A stretch of DNA of 64,000 nt from Agreia sp. VKM Ac-1783 (lineage in GTDB: Bacteria; Actinomycetota; Actinomycetes; Actinomycetales; Microbacteriaceae), in the NCBI RefSeq assembly GCF_900177765.1, contig NZ_FXWI01000001.1, positions 620,001 to 684,000 on the forward strand, read 5' to 3'. The position numbers were made by a program, and so were the translations under genes. This document shows, piece by piece, positions 49,799 to 58,179 of the stretch. Positions within the stretch are counted from its first letter, which is position 1, and each line of letters opens with the position of its first letter. The notes under the pieces were generated by a model. That model had not been told where the DNA came from, made no database searches, and worked only from the letters and a program-made list of their open reading frames with translations.

Positions 49799-51013
49799 TC
49801 AGCGCTTGTCGAGGTCGAGCGTGCTTGCGACCTCGGTCGTCTCGCTGCGACGGGCACGCTCGATGTAGGGCTTGGCCTTCTCGGTCTCGGTCTCGAGAAC
49901 ACCGATGGTCTGAGCCATGCTGTCGAGGGCCTGCACCTTGAACTCGGAGATCGAATCCATGGTCGCGTAGATGTTGGCGAAGGCGGCCTGGAGCTGGGGA
50001 AGACCGACCGTGGCCGAGGCAGCCTGAGACTGGATCGACGCGGACTGGTCGGCCAACATCTTCGAGGTGGCCTCGATCATGTTCGACGTGGTGGTGTTCA
50101 ACGCGGTGATCTGATCGAGCACGAGCTTCTGATTGGCCAGAGCCTGCGCCACGATCACGGCCGTGCGGAGAGCCGACACCGTGGTCGTGGTCGCCCGGTC
50201 GACGCCCTTGATGAGCTCGAGGTTGTTCTTGATGATCACGTCGATCGCCAGGTAGCCCTGGATCGAGACGGCCAGCTGGGTCAGCAGGTCTTGGTGCTTT
50301 TGACGCACGTAGAAGAGCACGTCTTCGCGCAGGGCCTTCGCCTTGTCGGGGTCGGTCGTGTCGAACTCGGCGATCTTGGCCGAGAGCTTCACATCGAGGC
50401 GCTCGGCCACGTAGATGTACTCGTTCAGCCGCTGCATGGTCTCCCACAGATGCTGCTTCTCGAGGTTCAGAGCGGCGTTGTCTTTGCGCAGTTCGTCTTG
50501 ACCGTCGTAGAGCGCCTTGATGATGGCGTTGAGGTGCGACTGAGCGCTCTCGTACTTGCGGAAGTAGTCGGCGATCTTGCGGCCGAAGGGGATGAAGCCG
50601 AGGATCTTGCGCTCGATGCTCTGCTCGCTGGGGTCGAGGTCTTCGACCGTGCGTCGCAGTTCGAGAAGGGTGGAGCCGATCTTCGAGCTCTCGGAGAGGC
50701 CTCCGGATTGGAGCGCCTTGACGGGGGTGGCGAGGAGCCTGTTCGACGAATCCGCGGCGCGACGGATGTCGACGTCGCCCATGGTGCGCACGTCGTTGGC
50801 CTTGGCCGCGAAGGCGGGGGAGCGGGTGTCGGTGGTGACGAGCGTGTCGAGGTATGTGTCGACCTTGGCATCGAGCCCGGGCAACGCCGCGGGGTCTACT
50901 TTCGGCGCCATCGCGGGAGCCGACGTGGCCGCGACCGGCTTTACGGGCTCGGGTGCGGTCAGCGTGAGAACGCTGTCGGAAGGGGCCTGCAGGGGAGCGG
51001 CGTCGGTCATCAT
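49799..51013 (-). CDS. TelA/toxic-anion-resistance family protein
   Basis: 404 residues. An Ala/Pro-rich N-terminus is followed by the helical TelA domain with ILGFIPFGRKIADYFRKYESAQ, LRKDNAALNLEKQHLWETM and LTQLAVSIQGYLAIDVIIKNNLELIKGVDRATTTTVSALRTAV (seen in pieces). TelA proteins occur in tellurite/Ter and other envelope-stress operons, and their biochemical role is unclear. It is the first gene of the ten-gene pknG operon and is preceded by an 84-bp gap after corA. Confidence 0.9.
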   Translation of the reverse strand: MMTDAAPLQAPSDSVLTLTAPEPVKPVAATSAPAMAPKVDPAALPGLDAKVDTYLDTLVTTDTRSPAFAAKANDVRTMGDVDIRRAADSSNRLLATPVKALQSGGLSESSKIGSTLLELRRTVEDLDPSEQSIERKILGFIPFGRKIADYFRKYESAQSHLNAIIKALYDGQDELRKDNAALNLEKQHLWETMQRLNEYIYVAERLDVKLSAKIAEFDTTDPDKAKALREDVLFYVRQKHQDLLTQLAVSIQGYLAIDVIIKNNLELIKGVDRATTTTVSALRTAVIVAQALANQKLVLDQITALNTTTSNMIEATSKMLADQSASIQSQAASATVGLPQLQAAFANIYATMDSISEFKVQALDSMAQTIGVLETETEKAKPYIERARRSETTEVASTLDLDKR

Positions 51014-51097
51014 GTCCTCACAACGGGGGCGGAGCCTTCAGAGTTCAACGGAATCGCTTCACTATATCGTCTAGCCCGCCGCGCCTCAGGGTGCTTG

Positions 51098-52075
51098 TCA
51101 GAGCCACCCCTTGCGGCGGAACACGCTATAGAGCACACCGCCCATGGCGACCATGGCCGCGACGGCGAGGGGGTAGCCGAAGGTCCAATGCAGCTCGGGC
51201 ATGTTGTCGAAGTTCATGCCATAGATGGTTCCGACGAGCGTCGGGGCGAACAGGATCGCGGCCCACGACGAGATCTTCTTGACCTGGTCGTTCTGGTCTT
51301 GACCGACGAGGGTGAGGTGAGTGGTGAGGGCGTTGTCGAGCAGCGCCCGGTAGGCGTTGACCCGATCGACGATGCGGTGAGTGTGGTCGAGCACGTCGCG
51401 GAATCCGCGCGACACCTCGAGGTCGACGGCGTGGTCACCGACATGTTGTTTGAGTTCGCCGACGACGTCGAGCAGCGGATGCGTCGCCCGCTGGAACATC
51501 ATGACCTCGCGGGAGAGCTCGTAGATGCGCCGGGAGAGCTCCGTGGCGCCTCCTTCGAAGAGCTCGTCTTCGATCTCGTCGATGTCGTTCTCGAGCCCTG
51601 CAGCCACGGGCGCGTAGTCGTCGACGACGCGGTCGAGAACGGCGTACAGCACCGCTTGCGGCCCTCTCGCGAGCAGATCTGGTGCCGCCTCGAGACGCTC
51701 TCGTACGACGGCGAGATCGGGTCGCGCCGCCCGGCGAACTGTGACCACGAAGGTGCTGCCGACGAACAGGTGCACCTCGCCGAACTCCACCTTCTCGATG
51801 TCGTCGCGGTAGAAGGCGGGACGCAGAACGACGAATTGGCTGTCTCCGTAGCGCTCGAGCTTCGCGCGCTGATGCCCGGCCAACGCATCCTCGATCGCGA
51901 GGGGGTGCAGCTCGAATTCGTCGGCGACCGCCTGCAGCTCTTCCGGGCTCGGCCGGTCGAGATCGATCCAGGCGAAGCCGCGGCGCTCGGTGAGCAGCTC
52001 GAACGTCTCGTCGAGAGTCTCCGGGTTGTCGGTGCGCACCCCGTCGACGTAGATGGCGTTGTCGATCACGGTCAT
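51098..52075 (-). CDS. corA: CorA-family divalent metal (Mg/Co) channel
   Basis: 325 residues from the ATG at 52075. A large cytoplasmic alpha/beta domain is followed by two C-terminal membrane helices. The selectivity motif YGMN (GMN at about 286-288), with an acidic loop NFDNMPEL, joins them. The basic end is FRRKGWL. The family mediates Mg2+ or Co2+ entry. It lies between DUF3515 and telA on the same strand and may be transcribed with either. Confidence 0.9.
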   Translation of the reverse strand: MTVIDNAIYVDGVRTDNPETLDETFELLTERRGFAWIDLDRPSPEELQAVADEFELHPLAIEDALAGHQRAKLERYGDSQFVVLRPAFYRDDIEKVEFGEVHLFVGSTFVVTVRRAARPDLAVVRERLEAAPDLLARGPQAVLYAVLDRVVDDYAPVAAGLENDIDEIEDELFEGGATELSRRIYELSREVMMFQRATHPLLDVVGELKQHVGDHAVDLEVSRGFRDVLDHTHRIVDRVNAYRALLDNALTTHLTLVGQDQNDQVKKISSWAAILFAPTLVGTIYGMNFDNMPELHWTFGYPLAVAAMVAMGGVLYSVFRRKGWL

Positions 52076-52098
52076 GCGGTGCTCTCGTCTGTGGAGGG

Positions 52099-52632
52099 TC
52101 AGCCGGCCGACGGAGCGTCGGTGGGGATGTTCAGCGTGTCCTCGGCCCCGAGGCACTTGTTGGTCTGAGGGATCTTGGAGATCGACGGGCCGAGGTCGAC
52201 GAGCGTCGAGGTGCCCGAGACTGCCTGCGAGTCGATGATCACCTCGGTCGTGGGAACCCTGCCGTAGGTCACGTACCGGTAGCTGGGCTTGTTCGAGTCG
52301 TCTTCGACCCAGTCGATGCCGTTGATGGTGATGCACGGGAGAGTCGTGGGCCCCTGCGGCGGAATGCCGCAGCGCAGCAGGATGCTCGCGGGCGAGCCCC
52401 AGGCCGCCGTCGCCTGAGCGTCTGTCTGCCGGATGTCTTGGTTCTCGGCGTCGCTCGGCAGCACCACCGGCAGGCTCACGATGATGTCGGCGCAGGCAGG
52501 ATCGGCCGCGGACTCGGCCGGTTCGAGCGACACGGTCTGGGCGCAGGCGCTGAGCGCGACGACGACGAATCCCATCGCGAGGACTGCGGCTGTGCGGGCG
52601 GCGGCTCGTCGCGCGAAAGGTGGTCGTGACAT
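52099..52632 (-). CDS. DUF3515 lipoprotein
   Basis: 177 residues. The lipoprotein signal ends at LSAC (Cys 30). The body matches the actinobacterial DUF3515 family (DPACADIIVSLP, GSPASILLRCGI, ITINGIDWVEDD and a C-terminal Cys). Function is unknown. In many actinobacteria the gene lies between ddl and thiL. Here it is still next to thiL but about 14 kb from ddl. It is divergent from thiL with 23 bp between starts. Confidence 0.82.
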   Translation of the reverse strand: MSRPPFARRAAARTAAVLAMGFVVVALSACAQTVSLEPAESAADPACADIIVSLPVVLPSDAENQDIRQTDAQATAAWGSPASILLRCGIPPQGPTTLPCITINGIDWVEDDSNKPSYRYVTYGRVPTTEVIIDSQAVSGTSTLVDLGPSISKIPQTNKCLGAEDTLNIPTDAPSAG

Positions 52633-52643
52633 CCCTCACAGGC

Positions 52644-52655
52644 TACCGTTTGCAG
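52644..52655 (+). promoter_or_regulatory. -10 element of thiL, probably leaderless
   Basis: TACCGT (52644-52649) is followed after six bases by the GTG start at 52656. Confidence 0.4.
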
Positions 52656-53756
52656 GTGACAGAAACCTCCGCGCAGCCCGATGGTCGGCCCTCCTCTGCC
52701 CTGCCCGTCTCCGCCCCGGGCGAGACGGTGACGGCGCTCGGCGAGCGGGAGACGCTGCGCCGTATTGTGCGCCGTCTACCCCGGACCAACGCCGAACTTC
52801 TCGGGCCTGGTGACGACGCGGCCGTGGTCGCCGCCCCCGACGGGCGAACGGTTCTGACCACCGACATGATGGTGCAGGGCCCCGACTTCAGGCTCGCCTG
52901 GTCGACGCCCTACGAGCTCGGCTGGAAGGCAGCCGTCTCGAACCTCGCCGACGTGGCAGCTATGGGCGCCGTTCCGACCGCACTGCTCGTCGCCCTCGCC
53001 GTGCCGCCCGAGACTTCCGTGGCCGTGCTCGAGCACTTCGCCGACGGCATGCGCGATGCGTGCGCCGAACTCGCCCCGGGCTGTGGTGTCGTCGGAGGAG
53101 ACCTGTCGACGGCCGGCGCGTTGACCATCGCCGTGACGGCGATCGGCGATCTCGAGGGGCGCGATCCTGTCGTGCGCTCGGGTGCCGGGGTCGGCGACGA
53201 GCTGGCCGTCGCCGGGTCGCTCGGACTCGCGGGCGCCGGGGTCTGGCTCCTGTACCGAGACGGCTCCACAGACGCGGATGCCGAGGGCGGGCGGGAACCC
53301 GATGCGCGACGGGCGCGCCTCGTGCGCCACGAGCATCCGGAACTTGTGCGCGAACAGGTCGCGCCTCGATCGCCGATCGCGTTGGGAGTCGCCGCATCCG
53401 ACGCCGGGGCGACGGCGATGCTGGATGTCTCCGACGGGCTCGTGCTTGACGCGTCACGCATCGCGGATGCGAGCGACGTGACGATCGAGCTGCACGCCGA
53501 CGCGATCGACGAGGCTGCGGCGGTTCTGACAGCGATCGACCCCGTGGTCGGGCGCCGGGCGCGGGATTTCGTCTTGGCCGGGGGAGAGGACCACTCTCTC
53601 TTGGCGACGTTCCCCGCCGGTCGCACTCCGGAGGGATTCCGGGTCATCGGAACCGTTCGGCAGCGGGGGCCGCATCCGGTCACCGTCGGAGGCGCGGCCT
53701 ACGAGCGTCCCGGCGGATGGGACCCGTACGCCGACTGGGACGGCGCGGCGGGCTGA
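52656..53756 (+). CDS. thiL: Thiamine-monophosphate kinase
   Basis: Phosphorylates thiamine monophosphate to thiamine pyrophosphate. 366 residues. AIR-synthase-like fold: ELLGPGDDAAVVAAPDGRTVLTTDMMVQGPDF (in pieces), YELGWKAAVSNLADVAAMGA, GGDLSTAGALTIAVTAIG, MLDVSDGLVLDASRIA and VLAGGEDHSLLATFP. An insert with many acidic residues (DGSTDADAEGGREPDARR) follows LAGAGVWLLYR. The GTG at 52656 fits a leaderless start. Confidence 0.92.
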   Translation: MTETSAQPDGRPSSALPVSAPGETVTALGERETLRRIVRRLPRTNAELLGPGDDAAVVAAPDGRTVLTTDMMVQGPDFRLAWSTPYELGWKAAVSNLADVAAMGAVPTALLVALAVPPETSVAVLEHFADGMRDACAELAPGCGVVGGDLSTAGALTIAVTAIGDLEGRDPVVRSGAGVGDELAVAGSLGLAGAGVWLLYRDGSTDADAEGGREPDARRARLVRHEHPELVREQVAPRSPIALGVAASDAGATAMLDVSDGLVLDASRIADASDVTIELHADAIDEAAAVLTAIDPVVGRRARDFVLAGGEDHSLLATFPAGRTPEGFRVIGTVRQRGPHPVTVGGAAYERPGGWDPYADWDGAAG

Positions 53757-53886
53757 TTGGTCGGGCGAGGATCGAGCGGTATGAAAGAGGCGATGTTTGT
53801 TGCGGCGACTCTGTCGGGTCTCGTCGACCGATTTATCAAATCAGCGCCCGCCGGCGTCCGTGAACCATCGTTTATGGACGGTGCCA

Positions 53887-54096
53887 CTACGGGATGTCGG
53901 TGAGGGTCTTCTCAATCGCATCGAGGCGAGAGTTGATGCTCCCGAGCGTGTCGAGCAGCGCGCGATTCGACGAGGCTTGATCGTCGAGCGCCTGCACGAG
54001 TCGCCTGCGCCCGCCTATTTCTCGGGCGATAGAGATCGCTCCCCAACAGATGATTCCGGCGATCGCGATCCAGGCGAACCAGGGGATGTATTCCAT
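53887..54096 (-). CDS. Small single-pass membrane protein
   Basis: 69 residues. It has one N-terminal membrane helix (WFAWIAIAGIICWGAISIA) followed by a basic patch GGRRR and a coiled-coil-like tail (LVQALDDQASSNRALLDTLG). AAGAGA precedes the ATG. It follows the ArsR-like gene by 13 nt, so it is probably the regulated gene of that pair. Function unknown. The 130-bp gap between thiL and this gene shows nothing. Confidence 0.65.
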   Translation of the reverse strand: MEYIPWFAWIAIAGIICWGAISIAREIGGRRRLVQALDDQASSNRALLDTLGSINSRLDAIEKTLTDIP

Positions 54097-54109
54097 GTCA
54101 GTTCTCTTC

Positions 54110-54427
54110 TCAGTCTGTTTCGTCGGTGGATGAAATCGGCGACAGGGCCACCGCTGCGCTGATGGTCGGCAGGTCGATCGTGAGCACGAACGGCGTCGCC
54201 TCGAAGTACTTCAGTGCCTTGCCGTCCGCGCTCAGCTCCAGCCGGCCGACGACGAAACCGGCGGCCTCGAGCTTGGTGAGGTGCATGTAAAGCAGTGCGC
54301 GGCTCATGTCCACGCGTCGAGCCAACGCGCTGACGTGCAGTCTGTTATCGGCAAGCGTCGCGAGGATCCGTAGCCGCTGCGGACTCGCGATCGCTGCCAG
54401 CGTCGCGGCTAACTGCTCGATATTCAC
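54110..54427 (-). CDS. ArsR-like winged-helix regulator
   Basis: 105 residues. The HTH is clear: SPQRLRILATLADNRLHVSALARRV followed by SRALLYMHLTKLEAAGFVVG. The end resembles a small ligand or dimer domain without the Cys metal sites of metal-sensing ArsR proteins. A perfect dyad TGTAAT-N6-ATTACA lies 21 bp upstream of its start and probably is its operator. It forms a two-gene unit with the small membrane protein. Confidence 0.8.
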   Translation of the reverse strand: MNIEQLAATLAAIASPQRLRILATLADNRLHVSALARRVDMSRALLYMHLTKLEAAGFVVGRLELSADGKALKYFEATPFVLTIDLPTISAAVALSPISSTDETD

Positions 54428-54447
54428 TCATGCCTCTCGTATGAACC

Positions 54448-54465
54448 TGTAATAAAAACATTACA
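54448..54465. promoter_or_regulatory. Operator-like dyad TGTAAT-N6-ATTACA
   Basis: A perfect 6+6 inverted repeat lies in an unusually AT-rich patch directly before the ArsR-like gene, where its promoter must lie. Confidence 0.6.
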
Positions 54466-54720
54466 CATGCAAAGTCTTGGAGATCAAGAGCGTCTGGGTG
54501 ACCGGTGCCTTTCCCACCGAAGTTGGCACGAGTTTGTCGAATGTCTCTAAGGGTCGACGAGCTGCCGTCGTCGATCGTTTCTGAGTCGGGGCCGGCGACC
54601 TTCGTCGATGTCGATTGTGAGCAGGTTCGTTCGGTGTCATCCTTTTCGCACCGGTCCGTGTCGCGATCGCGTGCCGGAAGCCGATCGGCTATCGAGACGG
54701 TCTCGCAGCACCATTTCGGG

Positions 54721-54983
54721 ATGATCTACTCCTTCTCCGTTCCGACTGCGATGGACTTCAAGGCGCTGTATGACGCGACTGGTTGGGCGGACTGGATCCT
54801 CGACCATTTCGAGCGCGCTCTGTCGGGGAGCTGGGTGGTCTGCACCGTCCGCGATGACGCTGACTGGTAGCCGCGGCACGTCGCCGCGATGTCGACGACG
54901 TTCAGCTCTTTGCGGCCCGAGGTCGGGCCGCGTTCTTCGAGCGTCACGGCTTCGAGCCCCGGCCCGCGGGCGAGCGACCTTGA
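54721..54983 (+). pseudogene. GNAT acetyltransferase remnant with internal deletion
   Basis: The first part reads MIYSFSVPTAMDFKALYDATGWADW ... GSWVVCTVRDDADW, then a TAG (54868-54870), as in the N-terminus of small GNAT enzymes. From about 54867, in another frame, comes VAAARRRDVDDVQLFAARGRA and FERHGFEPRPAGERP, the matching C-terminus. The acetyl-CoA-binding motif between them is missing. The gene has lost its middle and frame. The adjoining 54984-55109 stretch is open but unrecognised. Confidence 0.7.
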
Positions 54984-55125
54984 ACGTCGCTGGGCGGCTA
55001 CTACCCGCGTTTTGACTCCGACATCATGGTTCGTGTGATCGACGCTGTCGCGGTTCCCCGGTGGATTGAGTGGGAAAGCGTTGTCGCTCCAACGCCTGCG
55101 GTCTCTTGAGGGGTGGGACTACGCC

Positions 55126-55211
55126 AACTGAGGACATTTCTCGGGTGCGTCGAGTGCGTAGCGCGCCGTTATACGTCTGCCACCTGTGTGAGTCGAGGTG
55201 TGTCCTCAGTT
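55126..55211. repeat. 86-bp element bounded by 11-bp inverted repeats
   Basis: AACTGAGGACA (55126-55136) and TGTCCTCAGTT (55201-55211) are perfect inverted copies around a 64-bp core with no coding potential. It may be a MITE or insertion-sequence remnant. It lies beside a decayed GNAT gene. Confidence 0.5.
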
Positions 55212-55223
55212 AGCCCCGACCGG

Positions 55224-55793
55224 TCAGGCGAGGGAGATCCACCACAGGGTCGTCTCGCCGTAGTCCTTGCGGCGGTCGAGCTCGAGGCCTTCGGGCAGCG
55301 TGGGCTGTGGAGAGCGTGAGCTGCGCTCGACGACCACGACCGCGTCGGGGGAGAGCTGGCCGACGAGGGCATCGAGATTCTGCGTCAGTTCGTCGTCGCC
55401 CAGCTCGTAGGGCGGGTCGATGAAGACGATGTCGACGATGCCGCGGTCGGGCGACGCCGCCAGGTAGCTCGATACCGAGCTCGCCTGCACATCGATGCGG
55501 GGCGCCGGCTTGGGCGCCCCCTGCTGCAGCAGGCGAGCGTTCTCGCGGCAGACCTTGGCCGCCGCCGGATTCTTTTCCACGAGGATGACCGTGGCGGCCC
55601 CGCGGCTGGCGGCCTCGAGCCCCAGCGCGCCCGATCCGGCATAGAGGTCGAGCACGGTCGAGCCGGGAAGTACATCGCGCGCCTCGAGAGCGGAGAACAC
55701 GGCCTCGCGCACGCGGTCGCTGGTCGGTCGAGTTCCCGAGCGGGGAACGGCGATGCGCCTCGACCCGGCGTATCCGGCGATGATGCGGGTCAT
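55224..55793 (-). CDS. rsmD: 16S rRNA (guanine966-N2)-methyltransferase
   Basis: 189 residues from the ATG at 55793. It begins MTRIIAGYAGSRRIAVPRSG and contains RPTSDRVREAVFSAL, the SAM motif VLDLYAGSGALGLEAASRG and the catalytic DPPY block (VFIDPPYEL). It methylates 16S rRNA during 30S assembly. It is divergent from recG with 88 bp between starts. In other actinobacteria coaD usually follows, but here degraded DNA does. Confidence 0.93.
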   Translation of the reverse strand: MTRIIAGYAGSRRIAVPRSGTRPTSDRVREAVFSALEARDVLPGSTVLDLYAGSGALGLEAASRGAATVILVEKNPAAAKVCRENARLLQQGAPKPAPRIDVQASSVSSYLAASPDRGIVDIVFIDPPYELGDDELTQNLDALVGQLSPDAVVVVERSSRSPQPTLPEGLELDRRKDYGETTLWWISLA

Positions 55794-55869
55794 GCGAACA
55801 CACCCTGACAGCGAGCGGAGACGCACGAACGGATCATGCCTGCATGTTATCCGTGTCGGCGGTCGCACT

Positions 55870-55881
55870 TAGAATCGCGGT
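55870..55881 (+). promoter_or_regulatory. -10 element of recG, leaderless
   Basis: TAGAAT (55870-55875) lies six bases before the recG ATG. No ribosome site is present, so the transcript is probably leaderless. Confidence 0.55.
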
Positions 55882-58092
55882 ATGACCGCGCCGGATACTG
55901 TCTCGCCGCACGGCGGCAGCATCCTCGACGCCAAGCTCACCTCCGGCAGCCTGGGCGGCAAGACGGCCACTCCGCTCGCGAAGACGCTCGGCATCGTCAC
56001 CGTCGGCGATCTGCTGAGCCACTACCCCCGCCGCTACGTGAAGCGCGGCGAGCTCACGGCGCTCGATCAGTTGCCTCTCGGCGAGAACGTCACGATCGTC
56101 GCCGAGGTGCGCACCGTCAAGAAGCGAACGATGAAGTCGCGCAACGGCTCGATCCTCGAGGTGAGCATCTCCGACGGCCAGGGCTTTCTCACCCTTACCT
56201 TTTTCAACCAGGCGTGGCGCGAAGCCCAACTGCCCGTCGGCGCTCGCGGAATCTTCACGGGCAAGGTGTCCGACTATCGCGGCGCCCTGCAGCTCGCGCA
56301 TCCCGACTACGAGATGTTCGACGACATCCAACTCAAAGACGGCGCGGCCGCCACGTCGAAGTGGCTCGAGCAGCCGATTCCCATCTACCCGGCGAGTTCG
56401 AGCATTTCGAGTTGGCAGATCGCGAAGACGGTCGAGCTCATCCTCGACGGGCTCGGCGACGTCCCCGATCCCGTGCCCGCAGACGTCGCCGACGAACGAG
56501 GCCTGCTCTCCTATCGGCAGGCGCTCGAGCTCGTTCACCGGCCCACCAAGACCTCTGACTGGCAGCGGGCGCGCGATGCCCTGCGCTTTCACGAGGCCTT
56601 CGTTCTGCAGGCCGCTTTGCTCGAGCAACGCCGCCTCGCCCACGAGCACGAGGCCGTTCCGCGCGTTCCCAAGCCGGGTGGCTTCCTCGAACGCTTCGAC
56701 AAACAGCTGGCCTTCACCCTCACAGGCGACCAGCAGTTGGTGGGGCGAGAGATCGCCGACGACATGGCGCGCAACGAGCCCATGAACAGGCTCGTGCAGG
56801 GCGAGGTCGGTTCGGGTAAGACCATCGTGGCTCTCAGGGCCATGCTCGCCACCGCCGATTCGGGCGGCCAGTCGGCACTGCTCGCGCCGACCGAGGTTCT
56901 GGCGTCTCAGCACCTGCGCTCGATCGTGCGCGCGCTCGGCCCCGATCTCGCGGCAGAGCTCGTGCCCACCCTGCACACGGGGCAGATGCCCACGGCCGAC
57001 CGACGCAAAGCCTTGCTGCGCATGGTCTCGGGTCAGGCCCGCATCGTCGTGGGCACGCACGCCCTTCTCGGCGACAAGGTCACCTTCTACGACCTCGGCC
57101 TGGTCGTCGTCGACGAGCAGCACCGCTTCGGCGTCGATCAGCGCGACGATCTGCGCCGCAAGGGCGCGACCCCGCCGCATGTGCTGGTGCTCACGGCCAC
57201 GCCGATTCCCCGCACCGTGGCCATGACAGTCTTCGGCGACCTCGATGTGTCGACCATCGCCGAACTCCCCGCCGGGCGACAGGGCATCGAGACGTTCGTC
57301 GTTCCTCTCGCCGAGAAGCCCACATGGAGCGCCCGCATCTGGACCCGCATGGCCGAAGAGCTCGCCCTCGGGCGTCAGGCGTTCGTCGTGTGTCCGGCCA
57401 TCGACGCGGCAGCCAGTGAAGACCCGGCGGGCGACGAGCCGGTCGACGAACCAGCCGAGGCCGCCGGCCCAGCCCGTCCCGTCGCATCCGTCGAGGCCAT
57501 CACGGCGCTCGTCAAGGCGAACCCGGCGCTCGCCGGCGCCCGGGTGGCGCCGCTGCACGGCCGTATGCCGAGCGACGAGAAAGAGGCGGTGATGCGCGCC
57601 TTCGCCGACGGCTCGCTCGACATCATCGTGGCGACCACCGTGATCGAGGTCGGCGTCGACGTGCCGAATGCCTCGACGATGGTCGTGATGGATGCCGAGC
57701 GGTTCGGCGTCTCGCAACTGCATCAGCTGCGGGGCCGCGTCGGGCGCGGCGGGGTGCCGGGCCTGTGCCTGCTGGTCACGAACGCCGAGCTCGAGAGCGT
57801 GGCCCGGCAGAGGGTCGACGCAGTCGCCTCGACGCTCGACGGCTTCGAGCTCGCCCAGGTCGACCTCGAGCTGCGCCGCGAGGGCAACGTGCTGGGCCGC
57901 AACCAGTCGGGCGGCAAGTCGAGCCTGCGCCTGCTTCGGGTCACGAGCGACGGCGACCTGATCACCGATGCGCGTATGGCGGCGTCGCTCATCATCGACG
58001 AAGACCCCGGCTTCGGGGCGCATCCGGCGCTGCGCCAGGCGCTCGACAGGAGACTGCGCGAGGTCGAGGCGGAGTTCCTCGTCAAGAGCTGA
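55882..58092 (+). CDS. recG: ATP-dependent DNA helicase RecG
   Basis: Branch-migration helicase for replication-fork rescue and recombination. 736 residues. An N-terminal wedge/OB domain is followed by helicase domain 1 (LVQGEVGSGKTIVALRAM, Walker B VVVDEQHRFGVDQRDDL, LTATPIPRT) and domain 2 (APLHGRMPSDEKEAVM, TTVIEVGVDVPNAS, QLHQLRGRVGRG). An acidic Pro/Ala insert (AASEDPAGDEPVDEPAEA) lies between them. The 3' 220 bases are repeated, diverged, at 60.95-61.17 kb. Confidence 0.96.
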   Translation: MTAPDTVSPHGGSILDAKLTSGSLGGKTATPLAKTLGIVTVGDLLSHYPRRYVKRGELTALDQLPLGENVTIVAEVRTVKKRTMKSRNGSILEVSISDGQGFLTLTFFNQAWREAQLPVGARGIFTGKVSDYRGALQLAHPDYEMFDDIQLKDGAAATSKWLEQPIPIYPASSSISSWQIAKTVELILDGLGDVPDPVPADVADERGLLSYRQALELVHRPTKTSDWQRARDALRFHEAFVLQAALLEQRRLAHEHEAVPRVPKPGGFLERFDKQLAFTLTGDQQLVGREIADDMARNEPMNRLVQGEVGSGKTIVALRAMLATADSGGQSALLAPTEVLASQHLRSIVRALGPDLAAELVPTLHTGQMPTADRRKALLRMVSGQARIVVGTHALLGDKVTFYDLGLVVVDEQHRFGVDQRDDLRRKGATPPHVLVLTATPIPRTVAMTVFGDLDVSTIAELPAGRQGIETFVVPLAEKPTWSARIWTRMAEELALGRQAFVVCPAIDAAASEDPAGDEPVDEPAEAAGPARPVASVEAITALVKANPALAGARVAPLHGRMPSDEKEAVMRAFADGSLDIIVATTVIEVGVDVPNASTMVVMDAERFGVSQLHQLRGRVGRGGVPGLCLLVTNAELESVARQRVDAVASTLDGFELAQVDLELRREGNVLGRNQSGGKSSLRLLRVTSDGDLITDARMAASLIIDEDPGFGAHPALRQALDRRLREVEAEFLVKS

Positions 58093-58179
58093 GCGCACGG
58101 CGACCGGCGATCTCAGTGTGGCGGCACGCGGTTGACGGACTCGCACTCGCGACTGTCGAGTTCTCTGTAGCCTTCTGCC

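Noticed and set aside
49589-52168. An 859-codon open frame on the plus strand
   Set aside because: It lies opposite telA, corA and the small operon gene, all of which have clear homology. Its composition is shadow-like.
52076-52639. An N-terminal extension of the CorA frame
   Set aside because: It is the shadow of the DUF3515 lipoprotein gene. The CorA domain begins at the ATG at 52075.
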